The notes: generated by a model from the letters alone, not told the origin. Positions 33,311-44,830 are shown, counted from the first letter of the stretch. The stretch is DNA of 64,000 bases from Ligula intestinalis (GCA_036362985.1 JAYGXS010000009.1:14843664-14907663); one strand, 5' to 3'. Numbers and translations are program-made.

Positions 33311-33429
33311 AATCACAACGTTTGGTGGACTAGACGCTTGCAATTTTTGTTATTATTGTTATTCTAAACTAACATGTTACTGAAAATCAGTGAGTACTAT
33401 ATCTATATATATAATTTCAGTCTGGCCAG

Positions 33430-35404
33430 GTCTAATTTTACTTGGCATTTCGGGCATGAAAATCTAAATTTCTCTTGAATGCATCCACAGATGGGGACAT
33501 AACAATATCCTCGGGGAGAGCATTCCAAGCTTCAACTACTCTATTACCAAAGAAGAACTTGCGTGTGTCTAGTCTGGCTCCTGTTCTGCGTAGTTTGAAG
33601 AGATGCCCTCTTAAGTTAGTCGTTGTTGCTAACCCGAAGAAGTGGCCGCGTCGAGGACAACAGTCCTGCCCGCACATTATACGAAATGCTTGTATCAGAT
33701 CACCACGTAGCTGTCTCTAACTGAACGGAAATAGATCGAGATTAGCTAAACGTCTTTCGTAGGGTAAAAAGCTTTGACCGGTAACCAGTTTGGTCGCGCA
33801 CCTTTGGACCTTCTCGAGGGAGTTTAGGTCTTTCGCGGTCCAGGGGTCCATGCTTGGATTGCGAACTCAAACTTCGGCCGCACAAATGTTCCAAAGACCT
33901 TAGCAAAGCAGTCTTTATCGAAGGCACAGAAAGCCCTTTTGAAAAGATACAGGATGGACATCGCAGACTTGGCTACTTTTGTGCAGTGCAGCGAGGGCTT
34001 GAGAGACGTAGAAATCCATGCTCCCAAATCTTTCTGCGCGTCCACTTCTTGCAGTTGGATGCCATTTAGGCTGTAAACCATGGGGTTCTGAGAGTTGGGT
34101 CGGCCAACTCGTAGTATACTGCATTTGTTCTCGTTAAACGGCAAAAGCCAGTCTTGAGACCGACTTTGAATACGGTTTAGGTTTATCTGCAAACGTTTTT
34201 CGTCAGCTGAATTTCTGATGACGTTCCAAATCTTAATGTCATCGGCAAACATAGCCACATCGCAGTGCAGTTCACGGACGGAGTCATTGACGTATATAAT
34301 GAACAGTATAGGGCCAAGGACAGAGCCTTGGGGGACACCGCTCTCCACTGCAAAGTCTGCCGACTGCTGGTCACCAATATGGACAGTTTGGGAGCGGCCA
34401 AGTAAGAAGCTTTGAATCCACTTCACCAGATTTCCTCGAACACCTATTTGGCTGAGTTTGTGCAGAAGTCGTTGATGTGGGACGCTATCAAAAGCCTTCT
34501 TGAATTCGATGTAGATTACATGAAGCGGATTTCCTCCATCAACTGCCCGAGTCCAGCGTTCCAAACAATGGAACAGGTTCGTCACGCAGGACCTGCCTCT
34601 GCGGAACCCATGTTGCGCATCCGATAGAAGGTTATGCCGCTCTAAGAAACGCATCAGCTCTCGCTTTACTACTTTTTTCATAATCTTGCAACAGATCGAA
34701 TTGAGGTTGATTGGTCTATAACTGTTTGCAGAAACCTTTCTGCCGCCTTTATACAACGGTGTGATCCATGCGGATTTCCAATCGGCGGGTAAACAACCTG
34801 CATTAAACGAGGTACTGAAAAGCATAGAAAGCGGTTTGGCTAGCTCCTCAGCAAGTTCTTTCAGTAATTTAGGCGGGATGTCATCGGGACCGGATGATTT
34901 CGAGTCGTTTATTGCCATTAACTCCCGAAGAACGGTTGCTTCGGCGAAGGCCACATTTTCAATCTTTGGACCGTCATCTAAGCCATAGTTTGGATNNNNN
35001 NNNNNNNNNNNNNNNNNNNNNNNNNNNNNNNNNNNNNNNNNNNNNNNNNNNNNNNNNNNNNNNNNNNNNNNNNNNNNNNNNNNNNNNNNNNNNNNAATCT
35101 TCCTGTTCGAGATTTCCAGGCTGGTCTCGCCATTTTTTCTTCTCAAAAGTAATTCTGCCACAAGTTCCTGACGTTTGAGCCGTTCCGCTAGAGAGTACTC
35201 CGGCTGAAAAAACTTCTTTGTGTGACTGGCGAAGGCTGGACTTTTTTGATAAGATCAGTTTAACGTGTTCGTCATTTTGCATCACAATTTTTAGAGGTCG
35301 TGGTCGCGGCATACCTGTGGCCTCGTCAGGTTTTTTCCGATCCGAAATGATTTCAGATCTGAAAATTCCAAACCTGGCTCGAACAGATCGTTTAGAACAC
35401 GGTT
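33430..35404 (-). mobile_element. Family A non-LTR retrotransposon (Jockey/CR1-like RT), nearly intact RT frame
   Basis: Minus-strand reading order: a PRPRPLKIVMQN block (about 35300), the gap, then RT from about 34985. Fingers show SGPDDIPPKLL and CLPADWKSAWITPLYKGG, then RPINLNSICCKIM, QHGFRRGRSC, and palm motif A YIEFKKAFDSV. GVPQGSVLGPILF and the active site MFADDIKIW are intact. The C-terminal part (LGAWISTSLKPSLHCTKVAKSA, then NALPEDIVMSPSV) is split by a 1-nt deletion near 33845 and a TAG near 33715. The reading frame before these is open for about 390 codons, making it the best preserved A copy here. The 100-N gap interrupts its N-terminal region, and the 5' end breaks into family B at about 35405. 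Confidence 0.85.
34996..35095. other. Assembly gap of 100 N
   Basis: Exactly 100 unknown bases lie within the family A coding region; the round length suggests a scaffolding placeholder of unknown true size. Confidence 0.99.
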
Positions 35405-36640
35405 GAAGGATGCCAGAAGCATTCATTAGACCAAAGAGGGGACAGCAGCATTCTAGGATGGGTAGAACATACATGCGATAAAGTTTTAACTTTATTTCCA
35501 ACAGGAAGAAATTGTGTGATATAAAACCACATATCTTTGCAGCCTTCGCAGATATTCGATCCGCATGAGGCGACAGTGCTAGTGTATTTGTGTAGCATAG
35601 ACCTAAGTCTTTTATAGTGAATCGTTCTAAAAGTGGAGCATTTTAAAAGACTAGGGGACGAGGAAGCTTGGCGGGACAGAAACACATGAAATTACACTTG
35701 AATGGAGAGAATTCCCTCTGCCAGGTAGCACTCCAACGTGAGAGTGTTAATAGGTCCGCATTTATTTTATCAACGCATATACTTGTCGTGTCCTTAGAAA
35801 ATGAGTATATGCATTTGGGGTCGTCTGCATAAATGAGATTGTGTGAATTGTTTAGAACAGTCGAAATTTCGTCTATGTATAAAATGAACAGTAAAGGACT
35901 TAAGACAGTGCCTTGAAAAACGCCACTCGTGATCAGCTGAGAAGTGGAGTAACTATTACCAACTAGGACCTTCTGGCTGCGGTTAGACAAGTAGGAACCG
36001 ACGAAGTCGAGGAGAGGGGGACGGATGCCAATGGCTTCCAATTTTACCAGAAGCCGTCTGTGTGTACCTTGTCGAAGGCTTTGCTCAGGTCAAAGTAGAT
36101 AACAACCACGGATTGCTGCTCGTTACGGAGGGAAGTGACGTGGTTAAGAAAAGCTAAGTGACACGTCTCGCATGATCTTCCGGGTAGAAAACCATGCTGC
36201 GAGTCACTTAAAAGCTTATTTTTTAGGCAAAAATCGAGAATTTTATTCAAAATTATTTTCTCCAGAAGTTTAGCTAGGGCCGGGGTTTTATGTACACCGC
36301 GGTAGTTATTTATGTCTGAACGAGATCCTTATTTAAAGACTGGAAGAATAATGGATGTCTTCCAAGTGTCAGGAAAGTAACCATTTAAGAGATAGACTGA
36401 AAATATGTGACTAAGTTATTTTGGAAATGTCGACACTCTTTTGATAACTGAGTTGGGGATACCATCAGTTCCCGAAGAGTGCGAGTTTTTTAGACAAATT
36501 ATCTCCTTAGGAATTAATTCTATAGAGTAATCAATGCTCCCGAGAGAATTGTCTCAGTATGGTTGAAACGACGGGACCGGTTCGGATTCTGTCGTCAAAT
36601 GCTTCGCAAAGAAAGCATTGAATAATTCAGCTTTATGGAA
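35405..36640 (-). mobile_element. Family B non-LTR retrotransposon RT, truncated (CR1-like)
   Basis: This is a minus-strand copy of 57838-59056. Motifs: SSGTDGIPNSVIKR-type (damaged), KNKLLSDSQHGFLPGRSCET, VIYFDLSKAFDKVHTDGF, GSYLSNRSQKVLVG, FQGTVLSPLLFILYIDE, then the active site IYADDPKCIYS. Frameshifts separate the frames near 36042 and 36250. It continues through LYRMYVLPILE at about 35480 and then switches at about 35405 to family A sequence in the same orientation. Its 5' end stops at about 36640 in AT-rich DNA. A 5'-truncated A copy inserted in B, or a template switch, would both explain the join. Confidence 0.85.
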
Positions 36641-37243
36641 TTCTAATAAATATAATTTTGCGCCTCAAGCCAACCCAATGAACTAAATAACCAACCTTAA
36701 ATGTGTGTTTAGTTCCCCAATCTCCAACCTCTCGTCAGATAGGTAACCTACTGTACTTCATTGACAAATTCGTCTGACTCAGTTCTCACTGGGATAACTT
36801 GTGTTTGAAGCACTCAATTTCTCCTACCATCGTTCCGACTTACTGGTATACGTTGCAGGATGTCTTTTCCTCATACCTACGTGCCGACTTACTGGTATAT
36901 GGCGATGGAATTATTCAAGGACATTATTTACTCCCACCAACGACTGGCACCCACTGACGCAATCATTCCAATAAATTTTATCCTTCCAACTGGCCGACTT
37001 ACTGGCATACATAGTAAACATTACACAATCGATAAACATTATTTTTCGTTGCGTCGTAACCCTTTGCTATGCATTAACCTATCCACAACTTTGCTATGGT
37101 ATTATTTATACTCCATTTTTCTACACTGATCCTATTTGGTACGAATTTTTGAGACCGTTACCAATTTGTACTCTACCCTTAACATACCCACATTTTCCTC
37201 ACATTAACATTTTTGAACCCCGTTCTCCTGGGAGGGGGAGTAT
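36641..37243 (+). other. 3' internal region of the LTR insertion with polypurine tract
   Basis: Noncoding on the plus strand except for short frames. CGACTTACTGGTATA occurs at 36836 and 36887 and as CGACTTACTGGCATA at 36995, a loose triplication. The polypurine tract GGAGGGGGAGTA at 37231-37242 abuts the 3' LTR and would prime plus-strand synthesis. Confidence 0.55.
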
Positions 37244-37734
37244 TGAAGCGACCTTGTACTCTAACAGGTGCATGTCCCGATGTCAGGCTTTCCGATCGTG
37301 ACCTCAATCCATGTAGACCTAAAGGTCGTTAAGCTCGCCGGACTTATTGGCGCGAGGCACAGGCCACCCACGTTGTCTATCAACTGTGTCAAACAACACG
37401 TCGTCCAACCAATCACAGGCCGACCTACCCAATGAAAGCTCTCTCTCTGTCTTCTGGCCCGACTGCCCTCAGGCCTCACTTGGGACACGGTCAACCTACT
37501 GAGTGGACGTGTCTCTCCCGAGTCAATCTACTCTCATCTATTCTCCTTTCCTTTGTGTACGCAATACATTCTTCCTACTAATCTGGCCTTTCACGCCTTA
37601 TCCTATTTCACTGGCTTTAACATGTTAGGAAACGTTCTCTCGTCTAGTATCTGACTGGACCACATCGCATCCCACATTGTTGACCCCGACGCTTCTATAT
37701 TATACGCACGACTCCAACATCTCTCTATCCCACA
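37244..37734 (+). repeat. 3' LTR of inserted LTR element
   Basis: Starts TGAAGCGACCTTGTACTCTA (the 5' LTR has TGTAGCGACC) and ends CTATCCCACA. Collinear with 29812-30336 with scattered substitutions and one deletion of about 35 bp. Followed by GGGT (37735-37738). Confidence 0.8.
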
Positions 37735-37738
37735 GGGT

Positions 37739-38540
37739 GATGGCTGCCCTAGCTGATGCCCCATCCTGGCGCACTATGCCCCCGATGCTCCCACCTCCCT
37801 CATGGTTGACGTCTACAATGTTTCTGTCGGAGCAGGTTTTAAGCAGCACCTTGCAGGTCAGACCCAACTCTTCGCTTTCTTCTCCAGAATGTGAGAACCT
37901 ACCAAATCGCTCCACAGCATATTTTAATGGGAGCTGTTGGCTGTCCGCCTTGCCATAAAAACTTCCGGTAATTCCTCGAGGACAGAGACTTCATTGTGTT
38001 CTTCGAACACAAACCACTTCCTTACACTTTGGAATCCCAATCTGACAAGTTGAATCACTGGAGGTTCCAACAAGTCAACCATATCTCACAGTTCGTCTAA
38101 GACTTCCGCCATATCGACGAGTCACACAAGGAGGTGGCTGATGCACTGTTCAGGCACTCAATTGTCCATGTGCAACTAATACCCGTGATCGACCTGACTG
38201 ATATATCTGCTGAACAACGCCGTGTTGGTTCACCCTGTGACGAGTATGCTTCCGGACTCCAACTCCAGCAGCTGCGTCTCCTGGCACCCTTCTCTTTGAC
38301 GTCTCTACCGTCTCTTGTCATCCATTCGTGCTGCTAGTTCTTCACCGCAACGTTTCTTCTCCCTGCAGAATCTATTTCACCGTAGGAGTCGAGCTGCCGA
38401 CAAATTAATTTCTGACCGCTTTTTATGGCCTGAGATGCACAAGGACCTCAAAGCTTGGACACGAGCTTGCCTCATCTGTCAATGAAGCAAGGTCAATCGG
38501 TATAACAAGGAACCCATTGGCACCCACCTTCTACAATACC
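37739..38540 (+). mobile_element. Outer Ty3/Gypsy pol, 3' part: RNase H and integrase zinc-binding region
   Basis: Continues the pol gene interrupted at 29811. RNase H is recognisable as MAALADAPS, then a damaged MVDV-like start, HLAGQTQLFAFFS, the ELLAV region and, in shifted frames, a DHKPLTYTL-like block (about 38020). Then LNHWRFQQVNHISQF, ADALFRHSI, and the integrase N-terminal region (VRASDKLISDRFLWPEMHKDLKAWTR type, about 38390-38470). Frames are broken repeatedly. The integrase catalytic core is missing: similarity ends near 38540, where a promoter-like repeat begins. Confidence 0.8.
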
Positions 38541-38549
38541 TTCGTCGTC

Positions 38550-38695
38550 AGGCGCCGCCAAATGCGCCCTATAAATACTTTACTCCTTGTGCCTCCAATA
38601 TCCTTACCTTCAATTATCTCCGATGATCGTTTTGAGTAATAATTCGAAAAGACAGGCCAATAAACATCCTGTTCCAGCTATCACAATTTCTTTGT
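38550..38695 (+). repeat. PLE terminal-repeat-like fragment: TATA box plus hammerhead remnant
   Basis: CCTATAAATACT (38569-38580) and the following CTTGTGCCTCC match 20277-20310. About 40 bp downstream, CTCCGATGATCG, a weak stem, then TTCGAAAAGACAGGCCAATAA and TGTTCCAG match the hammerhead-like repeat order (GAAACGTCAGGCCAATAAAAC, TTGTTCCAG). The core CTGATGA reads CCGATGA. This suggests a promoter upstream of a ribozyme in one terminal repeat (inference). Confidence 0.5.
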
Positions 38696-41376
38696 CTGCT
38701 TTGCCTAAATCAATCTCGAATAGTGTCAAACGCGTGAGGTCCAGGTAATTCGGTAAAAGTTGACGGGACAACATTGCATTTTTCTGACGATTCCAGTTCT
38801 CTCTCCAGTCCAGTTAATGGTTGCAAAAACGTGAAATTCAGTTTAATTTCGGGGAGGATCCTCGGGCGTACTGTCGATTTATTCTCATGGAGGCTGCTAT
38901 TAAAGTAAAAGATCGATAAGTATACATATAAATAAATAAATAAATATATTTTATATTTAATGAATTTCATGAAAAGTTAAATGTCATACTTTCTGCCGTA
39001 TGCTTGAAATCCGGCCATTTACTTGGTTTCGAACGACCACGCAATCGAACAAAGCCTAAACCTAGATAGGATAAGTGAGCGGTCAACAGAAAAGGACAGT
39101 TTTTTCTCTTGCTTTCGTGTATCACGGGAAAGAGGCTTGATACGATCAGCACCTGACTGACTGAACATTATAATTCACCCGTTAACGGCCCACCACTGCC
39201 GTTTACCGCGCATTACAGAAGAGTTGTGGCTCTCATACCGCTCATAAGCGCAGCAAAATGTATCGTTTTCATAACAAATTTCTGGAAATGGGGTCTATTT
39301 TCTCCAAACTACACAGTGGGAGATCTGTCTCCGCGGAGCAAAACACCAACATCCTTGAACTCAGCCACAACTAACAGTTGTGAGTTCACATTAGGACGTG
39401 GTCACCAATATCGCAATGGGTTAAGTTAATAGGGAAAACACTTGCCGCTACGATCCTCAGGCCCGAGGAAAGAGAAGACATGGGGCGTCCGATGGGAGGA
39501 ATAGTGTATTTTGTACAGAAATAGTGGAAAATAGGTTGGATGAAGCTGGCAGCCGGAAAAAACACACTTCCGCAGCCGCGAGAGCGGCGGCGAAGAGTGA
39601 GAGTGCGGTAGCCATCACAGAGCCTCCAACAATGTCATGTGTGAGTCAGTCTCAGAGCGAGTATTGGTCAGACTGGACTTGGGTCGACTTACAATGATGC
39701 GTACGTGCATGCAGTCGCGAAGGACAAGAGGTTGAGTTTCGCACCCGGAACTGGGTCACTCTATATTGTCATCCCCTCTTTACAGGTTTTCGTCTCCTTC
39801 AATCCTCCAAAATATTGCATATAAACACCGAAACCAATCTGTCAATCTCTGCTTGATTCCTTCATTTGTTCAACTAGAAGCTAGTTCAAATATTTGTGGA
39901 TAAGATAACGTCAACAGTGCGAGCTGTAGCCCAAACAAACATATGCTCAGTAAACGCACAGTTTCCTGAGGCAGGTGGTATCGTCCGCTTACTGCAATTG
40001 CCTATAAGAAGGAATTCTGTATGTTTGTCCAATCCCTGCAACAAACCAAGGTGGCCATAAACAAGACTCCACGACCCCAAACTGAAGATAACAGGAGGGA
40101 ACCATATGCAGGTCAGAATGGGGACTTCTGCCTAACAAATCATATTTTCCTTATATTTCTCTGATTGGCCATCGCCATTCACTTGACGCCAAGCAATCGT
40201 AAGTAAAATAGGTTTTGCAACAACAAAACTTGGGTAAAATAGGAGCTTGCGTATTTCTCATTTCGAAAAATACAGTGAAGAAATAAGAAATTTTTACAAA
40301 CCTGAAGATCCATGGGGACGGATCACAAAATCTAAAAGTTCTCATTTACACTTTATAAAACGTTTTAAAATTATCGTTTTGTTTTATTTTTCATATAAAA
40401 ACTACACAAACTACTTTCCCTATAGCAGCATATAAATTGTGGTTGCAGACCACATCAAATCCTTGCTAACGCGTTTATACAGTGCACTAAAAGCTGTGGC
40501 TTGGAAGCTTGCCAACTGACGACATTAGTCAGTCCTCCTTCCGGGGTGTAGATTCGGGCTGCAGTATTTCTCTCCTAATGAGGCATCTAAGCGACTTCCA
40601 CCCAGCTAGCATTCCAGTTGCCCTTTTCATGATTACGTGAAATTATTTACCACCGTGCATGTACCAGGTGTGCGTGGCACGCGTAGCCGGGCTGGTTGGC
40701 TTGTGGGAGTCCGCGCGCCCAGCATCACTGCACTGACCCATGTTGTCCTCGGTTGCCAAGCCTTGCGCGCACTTGTCCTTCCTGCCACTCGCTGTCGACT
40801 CGCCGCACGTACTCTCGAAGCTAATCGTTACTCCCGCTTCATTTCATTGGCTGATGAAACCAGAGCATTCACTCCGCAGTCAAGGTCTCACAACATACTC
40901 AATTTCACGGACACAGCTAGCATGCAAACATAGCTGGCAACTGGCGCGTAACACAGCCTTTGCACCTTTCAGTTTCCCACGGTAAAGTTCCAAGTTATTT
41001 CATCTTCCCTGCGTTGTGACTTGGGTAACCTTCTGTTGTCGCTACCAACAACTTTAGACCGGCTTAATCGGTCACCGCGCTTGCTCAGTCTTGAAGTTTT
41101 CTTGGCACTGTCATGACATGGCGCTTAGGTGGACTAGAGTTTGAGAGTGCGTTAGATGCAATGAAAGTCTGCTGCCAGTGTAAAATAATCCCCACACAAT
41201 TCAATTTCCCTCCACTCAAGATGATGTGGGGTAGACGATCGTCATCGGCAGCAACCGCCGCGGAAGTGTAAACGTCCCAAGAATAGGTTCGGTTATTTTT
41301 ATAGGAAAAATCGTGTAAAATTGCATGCTGTGCTTTTGAAGTAGTATACTGTAGTCAAAATTCACAAAATGGCCCC
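38696..41376. other. Intergenic sequence, no gene recognised
   Basis: Contains an (AAAT)n run at 38930-38945. Open frames at 39226-39429 and 40637-40985 have no known motif. I see nothing else. Confidence 0.35.
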
Positions 41377-41673
41377 CTACACGCATGCGATAACTTTGGT
41401 TGACAGTAAAGAGAAAAGCAACCTACTCCAGATACTCATGTACATCGTGGACCCGAGGGACGTCACTGAATGAAACTGATTCTCATTGGTGACGCCCACC
41501 CTCTCATTAAAGTTTGGAAGGTTCTCTAGCTCAAACACGTTTAAGCATCCGCCAACCAGCATGTGGATTCTAATGTCATCTAAGAAGTATTCTGGCATAT
41601 TGGACACGACGTTAGCCAACTCAAAACGGTCGAGTACAAACACCAAATTCTCCCTGACACAGACATCCGGCAA
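41377..41673 (-). CDS. Possible exon of an unidentified gene
   Basis: A 98-codon minus frame has ordinary protein-like composition (ENLVFVLDRFELANVVSNMP, then EYFLDDIRIHMLVGG and FELENLPNFNERVG). A CTGTGTCAG/GG acceptor-like site lies near its start and GGA/GTAGGT donor-like site near its end. I recognise no family; the short MPEYFLDDI stretch alone cannot assign one. No neighbouring exon was found. It may also be chance. Confidence 0.22.
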   Translation of the reverse strand: MPDVCVRENLVFVLDRFELANVVSNMPEYFLDDIRIHMLVGGCLNVFELENLPNFNERVGVTNENQFHSVTSLGSTMYMSIWSRLLFSLLSTKVIACV

Positions 41674-42003
41674 CTATTGCTTTTTTACAAGTTTGAAAAA
41701 TTGTTCCGCTTAGACCTTTGCCGCACGCCTGACGACCATCTGTAGAATCAGAATAGAAAAACAGAAATACACCTTGCGTGCATTCACGAGTGAAAACGGT
41801 CCCTTCCGGCGTTGTCAGTTACTGCATAAAAACGGTCGAAGCTAGTAGCATGCCCCAGAATCGTAGCTTATACTTTGACACCGCAACATTACGTGGACTT
41901 TAGACATCCCCCTAGGTTTTCATAGGCGTTCTAATAGCCAACAATCGTCGTACAGGGACACATTTCTAAATGGAAATATTGCTACAGGGCAGTAAATGGC
42001 TAT
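41674..42003. other. No gene seen
   Basis: Short stretch between the possible exon and the LTR-like repeat; nothing recognised. Confidence 0.4.
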
Positions 42004-42609
42004 TGTTAAAAGGGTCTTTAATTAGTTAAGCTCCCGCTAACAGGTTTGTGACAGTCCGTGATCACCGTCACTGCCAAGCCCTGTGTGCTCGTGATCCTGT
42101 CCACCTCACGCCCATCGTCGATCCGCTGCAGGAGTCGCCTGTAGTGCCCTTTTAGTGGGCATTAGCGCCACTGTATGAACCCTTCATCGCTGACTCATCA
42201 CGCCAAGGCTGCAGTCACGCTGACTGCCCGCACCCTGGACATCTCTCGCTCAATGTCTGGCGGGACCTACTAACACGCGACGTCGCGGTCTGACCAATTA
42301 GCATCAAGGTTGACTGAGACAGATAGAGTTTTCGGCGGCCACCCGGATTACTACGGCTAGACCACACTCCGGATTCCGCCTTTAGCAGGATGGACGCAGG
42401 CAGCGTCGTTGACTGCTGTGACGACGTCGCGCTCTCACACAGCCCTCACGGTCGAAGGCCATGCCAGACCAAGTGGCAACTTCCTCCTAATTATTCTGTT
42501 CACAATACATTGTTCTAACCATTTGGCTTTCGCAAAACTTCTCCCTTCACCTAAGGGGCCTGGTTTAGAAGATCGCAGCTGTTAGGTTTAAACCTTATTA
42601 GCCTTAACA
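42004..42609 (+). repeat. LTR-like repeat, second family, copy 1
   Basis: The body matches 42725-43130: TAGCGCCACT, CTGACTGCCCGCACCCTGG, ATCTCTCGCTCAAT, CTACTAACACGCG, and the end CAGCTGTTAGG..TAAACCTTATT. It can be bounded by TGTTAAAAG and CCTTAACA. The end block also occurs at 54300-54430. It looks like the LTR of a Gypsy-like element distinct from the 29812 family. The start is a guess. Confidence 0.5.
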
Positions 42610-42724
42610 CCCCTCTATATATTTACAACGTAGCCCATTTAGAGGACGGGAAAATCAACATACACAGGGGGACAAATATACAAAACTTCCGAGGCAATTC
42701 ATGAGCAAACTCGTTGGTCCAGTA

Positions 42725-43130
42725 CATTTGTAATGGGCGCTAGCGCCACTATGGGAACCCGTGATCGCTAACTCATCACGTCAAGCCTGCAGTCATGCTG
42801 ACTGCCCGCACCCTGGCCATCTCTCGCTCAATATCTGGTGTGACCTACTAACACGCGGCGTCACAATCTAACCAATAACCTTTAAGGCTGCAGCCAACGA
42901 TGGCCGCTCGAATGTCTGCCCCTAGACATCACCCGGACTCGCGGCTAGGCGTGCAGTTCGGCAATCAAGACATCGTCCTAACTATTTTTCCAATTCATAC
43001 TATAAAAATATATCCTTTCTACTAGTCTGGCCTTCCCAAGACTCCTACTTCTCTCTCGTCTCCTAAGGAACCAGACCTGGGAGATCACAGCTGTTAGGGA
43101 TAAACCTTATTCACCTTAAAACACCACGCG
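42725..43130 (+). repeat. LTR-like repeat, second family, copy 2
   Basis: Direct repeat of 42004-42609 starting near GGGCGCTAGCGCCACTATGG, about 115 bp after copy 1. The short spacing excludes an intact internal region between them, so they are two solo or deleted copies. Confidence 0.55.
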
Positions 43131-43559
43131 ATACCGTCTTGTCTCCCTCACGTTCGGGTCGCTGCCGCGCGTCCTGGTCTTGGCCTCGCGAGCTCGACGA
43201 TGGTCAGTGTTCACACTTAAGTAATAGACTGCAGGTAACAAAAACGGATTGTCGGGCTTCCTATAATCGCGCACGCTCAGGCACACACATACACAACAAC
43301 CGGCCTGAGTGGAGTGCAGTCACCATTTGCCATACTTGTTTTATCCCCAACCTTGTCATACTTTTATTTTTACACAACTTTCTAGACTGATGTTATTTGT
43401 TACGTGTTTCCCTAACTTGCATTTATCGCTATTTATTTTACTTCGGGAACTTACGGTTACGCGCGACACTCCAACTGATATGAATTATGTTGTCAATAGG
43501 GGACATTCTACCTACTATTGCTGTTCTTCACTGAACGGTGTAGGGAGTCGACTTCGTCA
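43131..43559. other. No gene recognised
   Basis: Overlapping plus-strand frames without known motifs. Confidence 0.35.
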
Positions 43560-44015
43560 TATGAATGGTATCGTGCTAGGCTTGTCCTCTTATCGCAAGG
43601 GGTTAAGTGAGTCTAACCGTGCAACTGCTATCTTCAATCATGGTTACTTAGTGCTGAGGAGAGAAGTCGGTGAAGGCCAGAGTAGATGGAAGAGTTTATT
43701 GTGTACACAACGGAAGAGGAGAATAGATTGACATGGGAGCGATACGTCCGATCAGAAGGTTGACCGGGCCCAAGTGAGGTCTTAGAGTAGTCGGGCCAGA
43801 GAATAGATAGAGGGAGATCTTTCATTGGGTAGGTCGGCCTGGAGATTTTGGGCAGAGAGGCAACTTGCGTCGGGCACGCGTGCAAGCTCCTCATTCGTCG
43901 CCTCATAGATGCGAGAATTATGATTGGCTGATCGAGACGTCGGGAAAGCACATAGGTGAGCGTTTGGGAAAGTGCACTTCGACGCGAGCTAGTCAGGCAG
44001 GCACGACCCGCTACA
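43560..44015 (-). repeat. Gypsy-type LTR copy (first family), minus
   Basis: The minus strand starts TGTAGCGGG at 44015 and shares GGCCGACCTACCCAATGAAAG, CGACTACTCTAAGACCTCAC, TTGGG.CCGGTCAACC, GTCAATCTATTCTC and ACAATAxACTCTTCC with the LTRs at 29812 and 37244, and its 3' part with 10293-10797. No adjacent pol. The left end is uncertain. Confidence 0.6.
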
Positions 44016-44509
44016 CTCTTCTTAGCGTGGAATCGTATCATCGATCGTTTCTACCCGCAAAAATGGTGACCTGCGACATGAGTTGAACTCTCAAATTCTG
44101 ATGTGGCTGAGCTCACTCGTCCTACAACCTACTTCGACTTCTGCTGAACTTTCCTGTGTCATCTTGTGTTACCACGATATGGAGAATGCAGTCGCCGACA
44201 TCCTGTCGTGAAACGATATGGTGATCCTCAGCCATTCACAGCTCATCGAGACCAGGCTATGGTTCTTGCCAAACCCTCTGAGTGCCAGCACCCAGACTTT
44301 CCCAACATATGATCCTACTTCTAATAGCAACGGTATCTCGCCCCTCAACTCAACCCATACTGACACGGCATGCAGATTTGCTTTCGCAGTGCAATTCAAC
44401 CTGGCTCACTCATGCCCGCCCCAGCCACTCACGCTGTCCACAACCCATTAAGTAAATTTAGGCATTCTTCCTCCGCCCGGATTCTTTCATTATCCTAGCA
44501 TCAATCTGG
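44016..44509. other. Leader-like repeat fragment
   Basis: 44062 onward has ATGGTGACC, and 44150-44215 repeats the GATATGGAGAATGCAGT..CCTGTCGTGAA block of 30525-30570. This is likely Gypsy leader sequence without a recognisable gag. The frames here have no motif. Confidence 0.35.
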
Positions 44510-44830
44510 GAAAGTAGCATTTTAGTGGGTCCATCACCGCCGACACGCCACACACGATGTTATGTGAAAGCAAGCGTCGATGTAGCTTTGGGACAGCCAA
44601 TCACAGATGCAGCGAACGCTCTCGCGGCGGCCACTAACACGCGCCCACTCGTAGGCTGACCCAGTCCATCTGACTAATCACTTTCAAGGGTGACTCACAA
44701 AGGACCTTATCGCGATGACCGCGTATGCTCTCACCACTTCAAACGCAGCCGTGAAGTAGTCCGAATGCCAACTTTCCCCAACTTCTTCTGTACAGAATAC
44801 ACAATTCCTCTCATCTGGCGTCTCACTTCT
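44510..44830 (+). repeat. LTR-like repeat, second family, diverged copy
   Basis: Shares TTTTAGTGGG, CGGCCACTAACACGCG, and the pyrimidine-rich CTTCTGTACAGAATACACAATTCCTC..TCTGGC block with the repeats at 42004, 42725 and 54060. Ends not defined. Confidence 0.4.

Larger units (their letters stand above)
29812..37734 (+). mobile_element. LTR-bounded 7.9-kb insertion with 4-bp target duplication, lacking gag-pol
   Basis: The two LTRs are in the same orientation, a polypurine tract (GGAGGGGGAGTA, 37231-37242) directly precedes the 3' LTR, and GGGT flanks both sides (29808-29811 and 37735-37738). Removing it rejoins the host pol frame as TAFDRV-MAALADA. The interior has no plus-strand gag or pol. 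Instead it contains a leader-like stretch, AT-rich noncoding DNA (30840-32300), minus-strand non-LTR elements (33070-36640) and a 3' stretch. It is either a large non-autonomous (LARD-like) element or a decayed element filled by later insertions. Confidence 0.75.

Noticed and set aside
34894..35178. Open frames running through the N gap
   Set aside because: The Ns make them artefacts; only the minus RT frame has real motifs.
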